DNA of 64,000 nt, from contig CAMDJW010000010.1 of assembly GCA_945901025.1 (NCBI GenBank), positions 37,063 to 101,062 on the forward strand, read 5' to 3'. Of this stretch, positions 1-7,496 are shown in pieces. This stretch comes from Spirosoma fluviale (GTDB taxonomy: Bacteria; Bacteroidota; Bacteroidia; Cytophagales; Spirosomataceae). The notes below the pieces were generated by a model that was not told the origin of the DNA, did not search any database, and worked only from the letters and a program-made list of their open reading frames with translations. The position numbers and the translations under genes are program-made. Every line of letters starts with the position of its first letter. Positions within the stretch are counted from its first letter, which is position 1.

Positions 1-239
1 GGATAATCAAATTCCTCTAAGGATCGGTCACAAATTAATCGAATCGACCCCTCAATTTTTAAGCCCACTTGTATCATGGTTGCAGACTTATTTAGCTCTA
101 CAACGGAATGAAACTGCCCTTTTTCCACCCATTCTTGCTCAAAGGCTTGGAAGAAATCATCCGCCCCTTCAAAGGTATATCGATACGATTTATCTTCTAA
201 AGAAAGTATGGGTATCTGATATGCGTCTAAAACTTTCAT
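1..239 (-). CDS. DUF177/YceD family protein, N-terminal part (gene runs off left edge)
   Basis: I found this by reading the minus strand. An ATG at 237-239 opens a frame that stays open to the window edge, giving about 79 residues starting MKVLDAYQIPILSLEDKSYR. The pattern is that of the DUF177 (YceD) family: 'IPILSLEDKSYRYTFEGADDFF', a long acidic/aromatic middle, a K-S-(A/T)-M strand, then 'IRLICDRSLEEFD', which matches the usual Cys-Asp-Arg-x-Leu-Glu zinc-site region. In many bacteria YceD-like proteins sit before rpmF and plsX and act in 23S rRNA accumulation; here those genes would lie to the left of the window. The start is supported by a good promoter 28 bases upstream. The overlapping plus-strand frame at 80-289 is a shadow of this gene. 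Confidence 0.82.
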   Translation of the reverse strand, partial: MKVLDAYQIPILSLEDKSYRYTFEGADDFFQAFEQEWVEKGQFHSVVELNKSATMIQVGLKIEGSIRLICDRSLEEFDY

Positions 240-266
240 TTCCAAAGGTGGATAAAAAAAGGAATG

Positions 267-297
267 CAAAATTAGGCAAATTTTATTAAAGAGCAAA
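267..297 (-). promoter_or_regulatory. Bacteroidota sigma-A promoter for the DUF177 gene
   Basis: On the minus strand there is a -33 TTTG (294-297), a 19-base spacer and a -7 TAATTTTG (267-274). This matches the Bacteroidota consensus TTTG-N19-TAnnTTTG exactly. The predicted start of transcription lies about 20 bases before the ATG at 239. Confidence 0.75.
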
Positions 298-340
298 TCA
301 TCAAATAACAATTTCGTAAAATCTTACGACCTTTGTGAGC

Positions 341-958
341 ATGAGTCCAAGGAATAAGGTTGTCTTTTATTATTTATCGGGTCTAATCTTTTTTGAAGCC
401 GTGGTTTTGACCTATATTTTTTCATTGGATCGCCTGGGTCAAATGAGCCTAATTAATTCATTTCATTCCTCTGAAGCAGATTTTTTGTTTAAAATAATTA
501 CTTCGGGAGCTGAAATAACGATCCCAATTTTGTTTTTGGGATATCTTATTTGGAAAAAAAGCGATTTGTTGAAATCCTATGTAATCTCCTATATTTTTTC
601 CACTCTTATTGTCCAATTTCTGAAATTAGTCGTTTTTAAAGACGCGCTTCGGCCGCTTGCTTATTTTAAAGGGCAGGCTTATTCTTGGCATATGGTTCAA
701 AACCTAATGATCAGCGAATATAACAGCATGCCTTCAGGGCATACTTCGGCAGCTTGGTTTATGTGTTTTTGGATTTCTTTGTTGGCACAAAAGCCTATTT
801 TAACCATATTGATAACCTTTTATGCCATGTTAGTCGCTTACTCAAGGGTTTATTTATTCCAACATTTTCCTATTGATACAGCCGTGGGGGCTGTGATTGG
901 CACCGGAGTTTCGCTTTTAGTTTATTATTTGAATGTCTCAAAATCCGATATAAAATGA
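341..958 (+). CDS. PAP2-superfamily membrane phosphatase
   Basis: This 205-residue integral membrane protein has the three signature blocks of the type 2 phosphatidic acid phosphatase superfamily: a K..KDALRP block (about residues 95-105), PSGH (131-134) and SR-x5-H-x3-D (about 168-179, 'SRVYLFQHFPID'). About six hydrophobic segments surround the active site, which is expected to face the periplasm. Substrates in the family are lipid phosphates such as phosphatidic acid, undecaprenyl pyrophosphate or phosphorylated lipid A; the substrate cannot be told here. It overlaps the next gene, a lipid-linked-sugar glycosyltransferase, by ATGA, so the two are probably translationally coupled. This suggests recycling of a polyprenyl phosphate carrier or modification of a lipid. 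I chose the ATG at 341; an in-frame GTG at 335 is possible but less likely. Confidence 0.88.
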   Translation: MSPRNKVVFYYLSGLIFFEAVVLTYIFSLDRLGQMSLINSFHSSEADFLFKIITSGAEITIPILFLGYLIWKKSDLLKSYVISYIFSTLIVQFLKLVVFKDALRPLAYFKGQAYSWHMVQNLMISEYNSMPSGHTSAAWFMCFWISLLAQKPILTILITFYAMLVAYSRVYLFQHFPIDTAVGAVIGTGVSLLVYYLNVSKSDIK

Positions 959-2592
959 TTTCACATTGTAAGCGTTACCCTCATTTATGCTGGATTTTTT
1001 TAGGAGGCCTTTTCTTTTTGCCCAATTTAGGCGCCTCACACCTTTTTGATTGGGACGAAATAAATTTTGCGGAGTCTGCGCGTGAAATGATCGTCAGTCA
1101 AGATTTTCTAAGTGTTCAAATTAATTTTTTACCCTTTTGGGAAAAGCCCCCTTTATTCATATGGCTACAAGCGCTTAGCTTTATGTTCTTTGGCACTTTT
1201 ACGGAGCATGCGTGGACGAGCATGGAATTTGCCGCCCGTTTTCCCAATGCGATGGTGGGAATATCCACACTATTGATCATTTTTAATTTAGGTAAAAAGT
1301 TCTTTTCTGATAATTTTGGTCACCTTTGGGCTTTTTCATACCTAGCGGCTATTACCCCACATGTGTATGCAAGTTCTGGGATTATCGACCCGCTGTTCAA
1401 CTTATTTATATTTTTAGGTATCTACTATTTTGCCGAGTATTATGCAGATTCTTCTCGCATAAAAAATGCCTTTTTATCCGGGGTGATGATCGGATTAGGG
1501 ATGTTGACGAAGGGCCCGGTTGCCTTATTATTGTGGGGCCTTACTTTATTGGTTTTCGGCATACTCCATAGAAAGCAAGTGCTAAATCGTTTTTATATCC
1601 TTTTGAAAGGCGCGATTTTGTCTGCCGTTTTAGCTTGTTTATTTTTTGTTTCCTGGTACGGCCTAATTGCTTTAAAATTTGGAACCGGAATTATCGAGGA
1701 TTTTTTTGCATACCAGATTCGACTTTTGACTACCGGGGATGCTGGTCATGGCCAACCCTTTTATTACCACGCCCTGGTTTTATTGTTGGGCTGCTTCCCT
1801 ATTTCTATTGTAGCTTTGAATCGAATATTGGTCAAAAAAGAGTCAATGGCTTTTGCTTCTTGGATGAAAGTTCTTTTTTGGGTGGTTTTGATTTTGTTTA
1901 GTTTAGTCAAAACGAAGATTGTTCATTATTCGTCGATGTGCTGGTTACCAATCACTTTTTTTTCTGCTCAGATATTGGTTGGTTGGTATGAAGGGAATAT
2001 GCCTTTAAGCCGAGTTAAAACCGTACTCTTTGTTATTATCGGATTGTTGTTAGGGCTAATCTTTACTTTAGTTCCCTTGATAGGAGAAAATCCCAACCTC
2101 TTTTTACCCTACATTCAGGATGGATTTGTTCGAGGCAATTTACAATCCCCAGTGGCTTGGGATGGATTTGAAAAATGGATAGGTGTAATTTGGGCAGCTG
2201 TGATTATCTATTCCGCATGGGGTAAAAATGGACTCAGTTTTCGGAAATTTTTAATATGTATGGTTATATGTGTCTGTTTAATTTTCGCTTATTCAAGGTA
2301 TGTTGTGCCTAAGATCGAAGGGTATACGCAGGCCACGCCCATTGATTTTTACATCGCCAAATCAGGCCAAAAAGTGTATGTTGAGACCGTAGGTTTCAAG
2401 TCTTTTGCTCACTTATTGTATTTTCAAAAACAAGCAGGAAGCCCAACGGGAGAGGAATTAATGAATCGATCCTCGGTAGACCGACCTGCATTTTTTGTGA
2501 TGAAGTCTGATGCCGAGGATCGATTTAAATACCATCCCAATTTGATTTTAATCAACGAGGAGAATGGATTTCTATTCTATAAACACAGGTAA
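955..2592 (+). CDS. ArnT/PMT-like GT83-family membrane glycosyltransferase
   Basis: This 545-residue polytopic protein has roughly twelve hydrophobic segments and a C-terminal soluble tail. The first periplasmic loop contains 'FDWDEINFAESAREM' (about residues 31-45), with the acidic Asp-Glu catalytic pair typical of GT-C enzymes, followed by 'FWEKPPLFIWLQ' (61-72) and 'AARFPNAMVG'. These are the classic motifs of the ArnT/PMT_2 group (GT83). The family transfers sugars from polyprenyl-phosphate donors to lipid A, glycans or proteins on the outer face of the inner membrane; the acceptor is unknown here. It is coupled by ATGA overlap to the PAP2 phosphatase upstream. Its stop codon directly abuts the stop of the convergent ndk gene. 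Confidence 0.86.
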   Translation: MISHCKRYPHLCWIFLGGLFFLPNLGASHLFDWDEINFAESAREMIVSQDFLSVQINFLPFWEKPPLFIWLQALSFMFFGTFTEHAWTSMEFAARFPNAMVGISTLLIIFNLGKKFFSDNFGHLWAFSYLAAITPHVYASSGIIDPLFNLFIFLGIYYFAEYYADSSRIKNAFLSGVMIGLGMLTKGPVALLLWGLTLLVFGILHRKQVLNRFYILLKGAILSAVLACLFFVSWYGLIALKFGTGIIEDFFAYQIRLLTTGDAGHGQPFYYHALVLLLGCFPISIVALNRILVKKESMAFASWMKVLFWVVLILFSLVKTKIVHYSSMCWLPITFFSAQILVGWYEGNMPLSRVKTVLFVIIGLLLGLIFTLVPLIGENPNLFLPYIQDGFVRGNLQSPVAWDGFEKWIGVIWAAVIIYSAWGKNGLSFRKFLICMVICVCLIFAYSRYVVPKIEGYTQATPIDFYIAKSGQKVYVETVGFKSFAHLLYFQKQAGSPTGEELMNRSSVDRPAFFVMKSDAEDRFKYHPNLILINEENGFLFYKHR

Positions 2593-3015
2593 TTAATTTT
2601 TTAATTCTTTCTCTGAGAAGAAAAATGCGGCTTCTAATGCTGCGTTTTCATTCGAGTCGGAGCCATGTATGGCATTTGCCTCGATGGATTTTGCGAAGCG
2701 CTGACGAATCGTTCCTTCGGCTGCATTGGCAGGGTTCGTCGCGCCGATTAACGTGCGAAAATCTTCCATTGCATTCTCTTTTTCTAAGACCATTGGAATA
2801 ATGTCATTTGAAGACATATAATCACAAAGACTTTGAAAAAAAGGCCTTTCCTTGTGCACTTCGTAAAATTTACCAGCTTCCTCTGGGCTTAATTTGATTT
2901 TTTTAAGGGCAATGATTTTAAATCCGGCTTCCTCAATTTGTTGAATGATGGGGCCCGAAAAGCCATCTGAAACGGCATCGGGTTTAATCATGGTAAAGGT
3001 TCTATTTGTGGGCAT
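2593..3015 (-). CDS. ndk: Nucleoside diphosphate kinase
   Basis: This 140-residue protein is the normal length for Ndk. It shows 'TMIKPDAV' near the N-terminus (ATP-binding Lys11), 'GATNPANAAEGTIR' (about 91-104 and onward) and the phosphohistidine motif 'NAIHGSDS' with catalytic His117. It moves the gamma phosphate of ATP to other (d)NDPs through a phosphohistidine intermediate, balancing cytosolic nucleotide pools. The gene diverges from nrnA across a 54-base region and converges with the glycosyltransferase gene, whose stop codon is adjacent. The start at 3015 places Met just before the first beta strand, as in homologues. Confidence 0.97.
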   Translation of the reverse strand: MPTNRTFTMIKPDAVSDGFSGPIIQQIEEAGFKIIALKKIKLSPEEAGKFYEVHKERPFFQSLCDYMSSNDIIPMVLEKENAMEDFRTLIGATNPANAAEGTIRQRFAKSIEANAIHGSDSNENAALEAAFFFSEKELKN

Positions 3016-3030
3016 GTGTAAATTTTTTTA

Positions 3031-3062
3031 CAAATTTATCTCTAACTTTGCGAACGCCCAAA
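3031..3062 (-). promoter_or_regulatory. Promoter for ndk
   Basis: Read on the minus strand, there is a -33 TTTG at 3059-3062, a 20-base spacer and a -7 TAAATTTG at 3031-3038. It faces ndk (ATG at 3015) and overlaps the oppositely directed -7 box of nrnA. Confidence 0.6.
3043..3050 (+). promoter_or_regulatory. -7 promoter element for nrnA
   Basis: TAACTTTG matches TAnnTTTG and lies 19 bases before the nrnA ATG. No clear TTTG is seen 19-21 bases upstream, so the -33 box is weak. It sits inside the spacer of the divergent ndk promoter. Confidence 0.5.
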
Positions 3063-3069
3063 TTTATTT

Positions 3070-4116
3070 ATGGCTGCAACTATTCATATGTCTTCAATTT
3101 CTGCTTTACAAGCAAAATTAGTACCAGGTCAAAAGGCGGTTATTACGACTCATTTTAATCCAGATTCGGATGCGATTGGTTCGAGTCTTGCTTGGCAACA
3201 ATATTTAACCTTAAAAGGGCTAAATGCCCAAGTGATTGTACCTTCTGCGGTGTCACAAAATCTTCAATGGATGCCCGGTGCATCAGCTATTTTAAATGCT
3301 GAAAACCTCATTCATAAGGTTCAAATTGCACCCATAATCGAACAGGCGGATTGGGTATTTTGTTTGGATTTTTCTGGTTTGCAGCGACTGCATCAATTAT
3401 CTTCTTTGGTCAAACATGCACGAGGAACTAAAGTAGTGATTGATCATCATTTAGATCCAGAGGATTTTGCTGATTATTATTACCATCGGACAATCGCTGC
3501 GTCAACGTGTGAGTTAATTTATGATTTGATTGTTGAGTGGGGCGATGAGGAGTTGATAAGTGAAGAGATGGGGACATGCTTATATTCAGGCATTATGACG
3601 GATACGGGCAGTTTTAGGCATCCTAATACCACGGCGCATGTACATGAAGTAGTCGCTAGTTTGATTAAATTAGGTGTTAATACCAATGCGATTCATCGAA
3701 AGATTTTTGATTCTGCTTCCATAGACCGATTAAAATTTTTAGGCCATATTTTAGCTAATCGTTTGGAATATTTATCTGAGTATCACTTGGCGTTAATGTG
3801 GATTACGGAGGAGGATTTAGTTCAGTTTAATTCTCAAGCTGGTGATACGGAGGGTATTGTAAATTATGGATTACAGATTGCAGGAGCCATTTGGGCCATC
3901 TTGTTAATTGCCAGACCGGATGGAATTAAATTATCTTTTCGTTCGATAGAACCTTTTGCTGTGAACACATTTGCGGCCACTTATTTTGAGGGAGGTGGTC
4001 ATAAAAATGCTTCCGGTGGTAGATTTTCTGGCGGATCTTTAACACAAGCGAGGGAAAAATTGCAAGAAGTATTACCTTTGTACCTTTCAGAAATAAATCG
4101 AGTTAAAAAATTATAA
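3070..4116 (+). CDS. nrnA: Bifunctional oligoribonuclease/pAp phosphatase NrnA (DHH-DHHA1)
   Basis: This 348-residue cytosolic enzyme has the full DHH-DHHA1 layout. The N-terminal metal-site motifs are 'HFNPDSDAIG' (about 28-37), 'CLDFSG' (98-103), 'DHH' (125-127) and 'MTDTGSFRH' (about 176-184). The C-terminal DHHA1 motif is 'GGGHKNASGG' (about residues 309-318). NrnA degrades 2-5 nt RNA fragments to monomers and dephosphorylates 3'-phosphoadenosine-5'-phosphate from sulfur assimilation. Three FKBP lipoprotein genes and rdgB follow in the same direction with short gaps, so it is probably the first gene of that unit. All metal-ligand motifs look intact. Confidence 0.95.
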   Translation: MAATIHMSSISALQAKLVPGQKAVITTHFNPDSDAIGSSLAWQQYLTLKGLNAQVIVPSAVSQNLQWMPGASAILNAENLIHKVQIAPIIEQADWVFCLDFSGLQRLHQLSSLVKHARGTKVVIDHHLDPEDFADYYYHRTIAASTCELIYDLIVEWGDEELISEEMGTCLYSGIMTDTGSFRHPNTTAHVHEVVASLIKLGVNTNAIHRKIFDSASIDRLKFLGHILANRLEYLSEYHLALMWITEEDLVQFNSQAGDTEGIVNYGLQIAGAIWAILLIARPDGIKLSFRSIEPFAVNTFAATYFEGGGHKNASGGRFSGGSLTQAREKLQEVLPLYLSEINRVKKL

Positions 4117-4164
4117 AGAAACTAAACAAATTTTTCATCGGACTACGGTCAAAACACCACAATC

Positions 4165-5028
4165 ATGCGTAAACAAATAGGTTTAATTTTTTCAGCAGCG
4201 CTATTATTGACTGCTTGTAATAAGAACAAAGTAGAGATAATCGACGGAGTTAAAATTCAAATGCATAGCCATGATGCTGCTGCTAAGAAATTAAAAGAAG
4301 GCGATATCATTACGTTTAATTTAGTGATTAAAAATGGCGCTGATTCTGTTTTGCAGGATACGAAAAAAGATGGCCAACCAGGAAAAGGGATGATTCAAGC
4401 GCCTTCTAATGCTCCAGGTGCATTTAAAGGGTCTTTTGAAAATGGATTGCGTTTGTTAGCCTTAGGGGATAGCGCAACGATATTGGTGCCGATTGACAGT
4501 TTGACAAAAGCGGTTCAATCTCCATTGCCTCCATTCTTGAAGCCTGGTACTGATTTGAAGTACACCGTAAAAATATTGAAAGTTCAGTCTCGGGCTGAAT
4601 TTGAAAAGGACATGGAGAAAGAGGCGGCGAAAGCGAAGCAAGATGCGGCTAAGGATATTGCATTACAACCTAAAATGATTGCTGATTACTTAGCAAAAAC
4701 AGGTAAATCATTCAAGAATACGGCCGCAGGATTGTATTATGCTATTGAAAAACCTGGTGCTGGTGCTTCCCCAAAAATGGGAGAAACTTGGTTAGTGAAT
4801 TATAGAGGAACTTTTTTAAATGGCAAGGAATTCGACAAAGGTAGTGCGGCAGAGATGCCATTAGGACAAATGATTCCTGGATTTAATGAAGCTTTAACGT
4901 TATTGAAAGCGGGTGGAAAAGGTACGTTTGTGATCCCGTCTACGATCGGGTATGGCGAACAAGCACGTGGTCCAATCCCTGCAAATTCAGTTTTAGTTTT
5001 TGATATTGAAGTATTGTCTAAGAAATAG
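4165..5028 (+). CDS. FKBP-type peptidyl-prolyl isomerase lipoprotein 1 (two FKBP-like halves)
   Basis: This 287-residue lipoprotein precursor has signal MRKQIGLIFSAALLLTAC, with the lipobox LTA|C at Cys18. Two FKBP-like halves follow. The N-terminal one (about 40-140, 'EGDIITFNLVIKNG' ... 'LKYTVKILKV') is divergent. The C-terminal one (about 185-287) is canonical: 'GETWLVNYRGTFLNGKEFDKG', 'LGQMIPGFNEAL', 'GTFVIPSTIGYGEQ', 'IPANSVLVFDIEVL'. A charged Lys/Ala helix (about 148-163) joins them. It should catalyse cis-trans prolyl isomerisation on exported proteins in the periplasm, anchored to the outer or inner membrane. It is the first of three tandem paralogues after nrnA. It resembles the gliding-motility lipoprotein GldI in type, but I cannot prove orthology. 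Confidence 0.9.
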   Translation: MRKQIGLIFSAALLLTACNKNKVEIIDGVKIQMHSHDAAAKKLKEGDIITFNLVIKNGADSVLQDTKKDGQPGKGMIQAPSNAPGAFKGSFENGLRLLALGDSATILVPIDSLTKAVQSPLPPFLKPGTDLKYTVKILKVQSRAEFEKDMEKEAAKAKQDAAKDIALQPKMIADYLAKTGKSFKNTAAGLYYAIEKPGAGASPKMGETWLVNYRGTFLNGKEFDKGSAAEMPLGQMIPGFNEALTLLKAGGKGTFVIPSTIGYGEQARGPIPANSVLVFDIEVLSKK

Positions 5029-5033
5029 GAAAT

Positions 5034-5897
5034 ATGAGAAATTTGGTGAAGCAGTTTTTAGCGATGGTATTTGTGGGTTCTATGTTGACTTCTTGTTTGT
5101 CAAATGTTGAGTTGGCAGACGAGGTGAAAGCAAAAGAGAATCAGACACAAATACTGTCGTACTTCTCCAAGTTAAATCAAACCCCCAAAGCCATGGAGGA
5201 TGGGGCCTATTATTTTCTCACTAAGCCAAATCCAAGTGGAGAATTAGCTTCTAGGGGAGATACCTTGATGATTCATTATGAATTAGCCAATTTAGTCACA
5301 GGAAAGGTTTTGGATAGTACTAACCGCAAAACCAACTCTCCATTGGTGTATCAATACGGATTTTTAAATCCAATTTTTACTCGTTTAATGGCGAATTTGC
5401 GTGATGAAGAACAAGCTGTGATGGCTTTGCCTGGTACTTCTCAATCATTTGAGGGTTTGCCTGCGTATACTCCATTAAAAGTAACGATTAAAAGTTATTC
5501 GGTTCGTAGCCAGGGTGACCAAATAAACGCTTTTATTGCAAGAAAAGGATATAAAGTGACCTCGACAGACACAGATGGATTACGTTATATTCAATTGGCA
5601 CCTGGAACTGGAGATGTACCCGCAACTGGTAAAGTAGTAAAATTAAAGTATACGGGCCGATTTTTAAATGGATTTGCCTTTGATGGAAATATGGCTCGGA
5701 CGGATAGTTTTTCTGTGACCGTTGGGGGGACACAAACCGTTATTGGGTTCCAAAAGGGCATTGAAAAGATGCGTTTGGGAGAGAAAGCGATAGTTGTATT
5801 CCCATCCAGCATTGGGTATGGAGAAAAAGGTTCAGGAACGAGCATTCCAGGATTTACGCCATTAATGTTTGAGATTTATATAGCCAAAATTGAATAG
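5034..5897 (+). CDS. FKBP-type peptidyl-prolyl isomerase lipoprotein 2
   Basis: This 287-residue paralogue of the preceding gene begins 5 bases after its stop. The signal is MRNLVKQFLAMVFVGSMLTSC with lipobox LTS|C at Cys21. The N-terminal half (about 65-165) looks like a degenerate FKBP fold ('GDTLMIHYELANLVTGKVLDS'). The C-terminal half has the standard active-site strands 'KVVKLKYTGRFLNGFAFDGN', 'VIGFQKGIEKM', 'AIVVFPSSIGYGEKG', 'IPGFTPLMFEIYI'. Its role should match that of its neighbours: folding of extracytoplasmic proteins. The three proteins differ widely in sequence outside the FKBP strands, so the duplications are old rather than recent. Confidence 0.88.
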   Translation: MRNLVKQFLAMVFVGSMLTSCLSNVELADEVKAKENQTQILSYFSKLNQTPKAMEDGAYYFLTKPNPSGELASRGDTLMIHYELANLVTGKVLDSTNRKTNSPLVYQYGFLNPIFTRLMANLRDEEQAVMALPGTSQSFEGLPAYTPLKVTIKSYSVRSQGDQINAFIARKGYKVTSTDTDGLRYIQLAPGTGDVPATGKVVKLKYTGRFLNGFAFDGNMARTDSFSVTVGGTQTVIGFQKGIEKMRLGEKAIVVFPSSIGYGEKGSGTSIPGFTPLMFEIYIAKIE

Positions 5898-5901
5898 TAT
5901 A

Positions 5902-6786
5902 ATGAAAAATTTAGTTAACTTTTTTATCTGTCTTTCGCTGTTAGGTGGAATGTCAAGTTGTAAATTTGATGAAATAAACCAAACAGAATCTGATAACCAG
6001 AAGGAGATAGAAGGTTACATGAGTCGTTCAAATTTAAAGCTTCAAAAATCTCCCGAGGGGATGTATTATTCAATTAACTCGGCGAATTCTACTGGAAAGC
6101 AGGCTTTCAATACCGATCTGGTTAAATTTTATTATAAAATGACTTTGCTTGATGGCACTAAAATAGATTCCACGGCAAAATCATTAGGCCAACTAAAAGG
6201 ATTGGTTTGGGGATCCACTAACACCATATTAAATTTACCAATATCCTTTTTGAAAGAAGGGGAATCGGGTTTATTCATTTTGCCATCTGCTCTTGCTTTT
6301 GGGGGTAATTCCTACACGGATATACCTGCATTTTCAGTCATTAAATTGGAGATTGATGTGGTTTCGATACGTACCGAGGCGGAGCAATTGAAAGATTTCC
6401 AAACCTTATATAAAATTACAAATCCGGAAATATTGCCCTCTGGATTGATATTTAAACGATTGGTCGAGAACCCCAAAGGAGCGGCTATTGCTGGAGGCCA
6501 ATCGGTAAAAGTCAATTATACCGGTCGATTGAGTTATGGCAATTTGAAATATGATGCGGCTGGAAAGGTAATTTATGATACAGCTTTTGATTCAGGAACT
6601 TTTACCTATGTCGCTGGGACTGGTGGAGTGATCGCCGGCTTTGATGAAGGAATCATGAAAATGCGTGTTGGTGAAAAAGCCTTACTCATTTTACCTTCCA
6701 AAATAGGTTACGGTGCGAATGGAAGCGGTACGATTCCTCCCAATTCGCCTCTGTTATTCGAAGTTGAGGTGGTTGGTGCTTTATAA
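5902..6786 (+). CDS. FKBP-type peptidyl-prolyl isomerase lipoprotein 3
   Basis: This is the third tandem FKBP lipoprotein, 294 residues from the ATG at 5902. A TTG at 5890 would overlap the preceding gene by 8 bases and add four residues before a normal signal peptide, so I prefer the ATG, 4 bases after that stop. The signal MKNLVNFFICLSLLGGMSSC has a lipobox MSS|C at Cys20. The N-terminal half is again a weak FKBP-like repeat ('TDLVKFYYKMTLLDGTKIDS'). The C-terminal half is canonical ('QSVKVNYTGRLSYG', 'VIAGFDEGIMKM', 'ALLILPSKIGYGANG', 'IPPNSPLLFEVEVV') but has an insertion of about 20 residues after the first strand. The stop overlaps the rdgB start by one base (TAATG). Confidence 0.87.
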   Translation: MKNLVNFFICLSLLGGMSSCKFDEINQTESDNQKEIEGYMSRSNLKLQKSPEGMYYSINSANSTGKQAFNTDLVKFYYKMTLLDGTKIDSTAKSLGQLKGLVWGSTNTILNLPISFLKEGESGLFILPSALAFGGNSYTDIPAFSVIKLEIDVVSIRTEAEQLKDFQTLYKITNPEILPSGLIFKRLVENPKGAAIAGGQSVKVNYTGRLSYGNLKYDAAGKVIYDTAFDSGTFTYVAGTGGVIAGFDEGIMKMRVGEKALLILPSKIGYGANGSGTIPPNSPLLFEVEVVGAL

Positions 6787-7382
6787 TGATTGAATTATAT
6801 TTAGCTACTCAAAATAAACATAAAATCGAAGAGCTATCGGCTCTCTTGGGAAGTCATTTCCTAATTAAATCCATATCCGAGCTAGGAGTTATAGACGATA
6901 TTCCAGAAACAGGTAAAACGTTAGCTGAAAATTCTATGCAAAAGGCACGGTATATTGCAGACCGTTTTGGGGTTAATTGTCTTTCTGATGATTCAGGGCT
7001 TGAAGTCGATTGCCTAGGAGGTCTCCCTGGAGTTTATTCCGCGCGATTTGCAGGGGAACCTAAAAATGATCTAGCCAATTCTAAGAAGTTAATTTTTGAA
7101 ATGAGCCAGTATGCTGATCGAAATGCGCGGTTTGTTACGGTCTTAACTTTTCATCAGAATGGCCAATTTCGTCAATTTGAAGGAGAAATTAGAGGAGAAA
7201 TTGTGTTGAGCCCGAGGGGTAGTCATGGATTTGGATATGATCCTTTGTTCCAGCCAGAAAATGAATCAAGGACTTTTGCTGAAATGACGCTTTCAGAGAA
7301 GAATATCATCGCTCATCGAGCACGCGCTTTTCGTAAATTCAAAGCATTTGCCGACGAATCTTTAAAATTTATCGACGAATAG
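6786..7382 (+). CDS. rdgB: Non-canonical purine NTP pyrophosphatase (RdgB/HAM1)
   Basis: This 198-residue protein matches the Ham1/RdgB family along its full length: 'LATQNKHKIEEL' near the N-terminus (substrate-binding T/SxNxxK), 'SDDSGLEVDCLGGLPGVYSA' (central active-site Asp-Asp-Ser-Gly), 'GFGYDPLFQP' and 'SHRxxA' as 'AHRARAF'. It hydrolyses dITP, ITP and XTP to monophosphates, keeping deaminated purines out of DNA. It starts within the stop codon of the preceding FKBP gene (TAATG), implying translational coupling. The pairing with FKBP lipoproteins has no obvious functional reason. Confidence 0.95.
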   Translation: MIELYLATQNKHKIEELSALLGSHFLIKSISELGVIDDIPETGKTLAENSMQKARYIADRFGVNCLSDDSGLEVDCLGGLPGVYSARFAGEPKNDLANSKKLIFEMSQYADRNARFVTVLTFHQNGQFRQFEGEIRGEIVLSPRGSHGFGYDPLFQPENESRTFAEMTLSEKNIIAHRARAFRKFKAFADESLKFIDE

Positions 7383-7496
7383 AGTTTTTTTCACAATACT
7401 TTGTATTTTTGTTTACTTCCAATTTAAATCAAATGAATTTTGAAATAAAATGGGAGAAAATATGCTTTTAAATTTAGAGAACCCTATTAATAAATT

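Noticed and set aside
80..289. Plus-strand open frame of 69 residues at the left edge
   Set aside because: It is the shadow of the minus-strand DUF177 gene, which has family motifs and a good promoter; the plus frame has no recognisable features.
7433..7471. Tiny upstream frame (12 codons) before the DUF5686 gene
   Set aside because: It has no regulatory amino-acid run and no stem-loops of an attenuator; probably chance.
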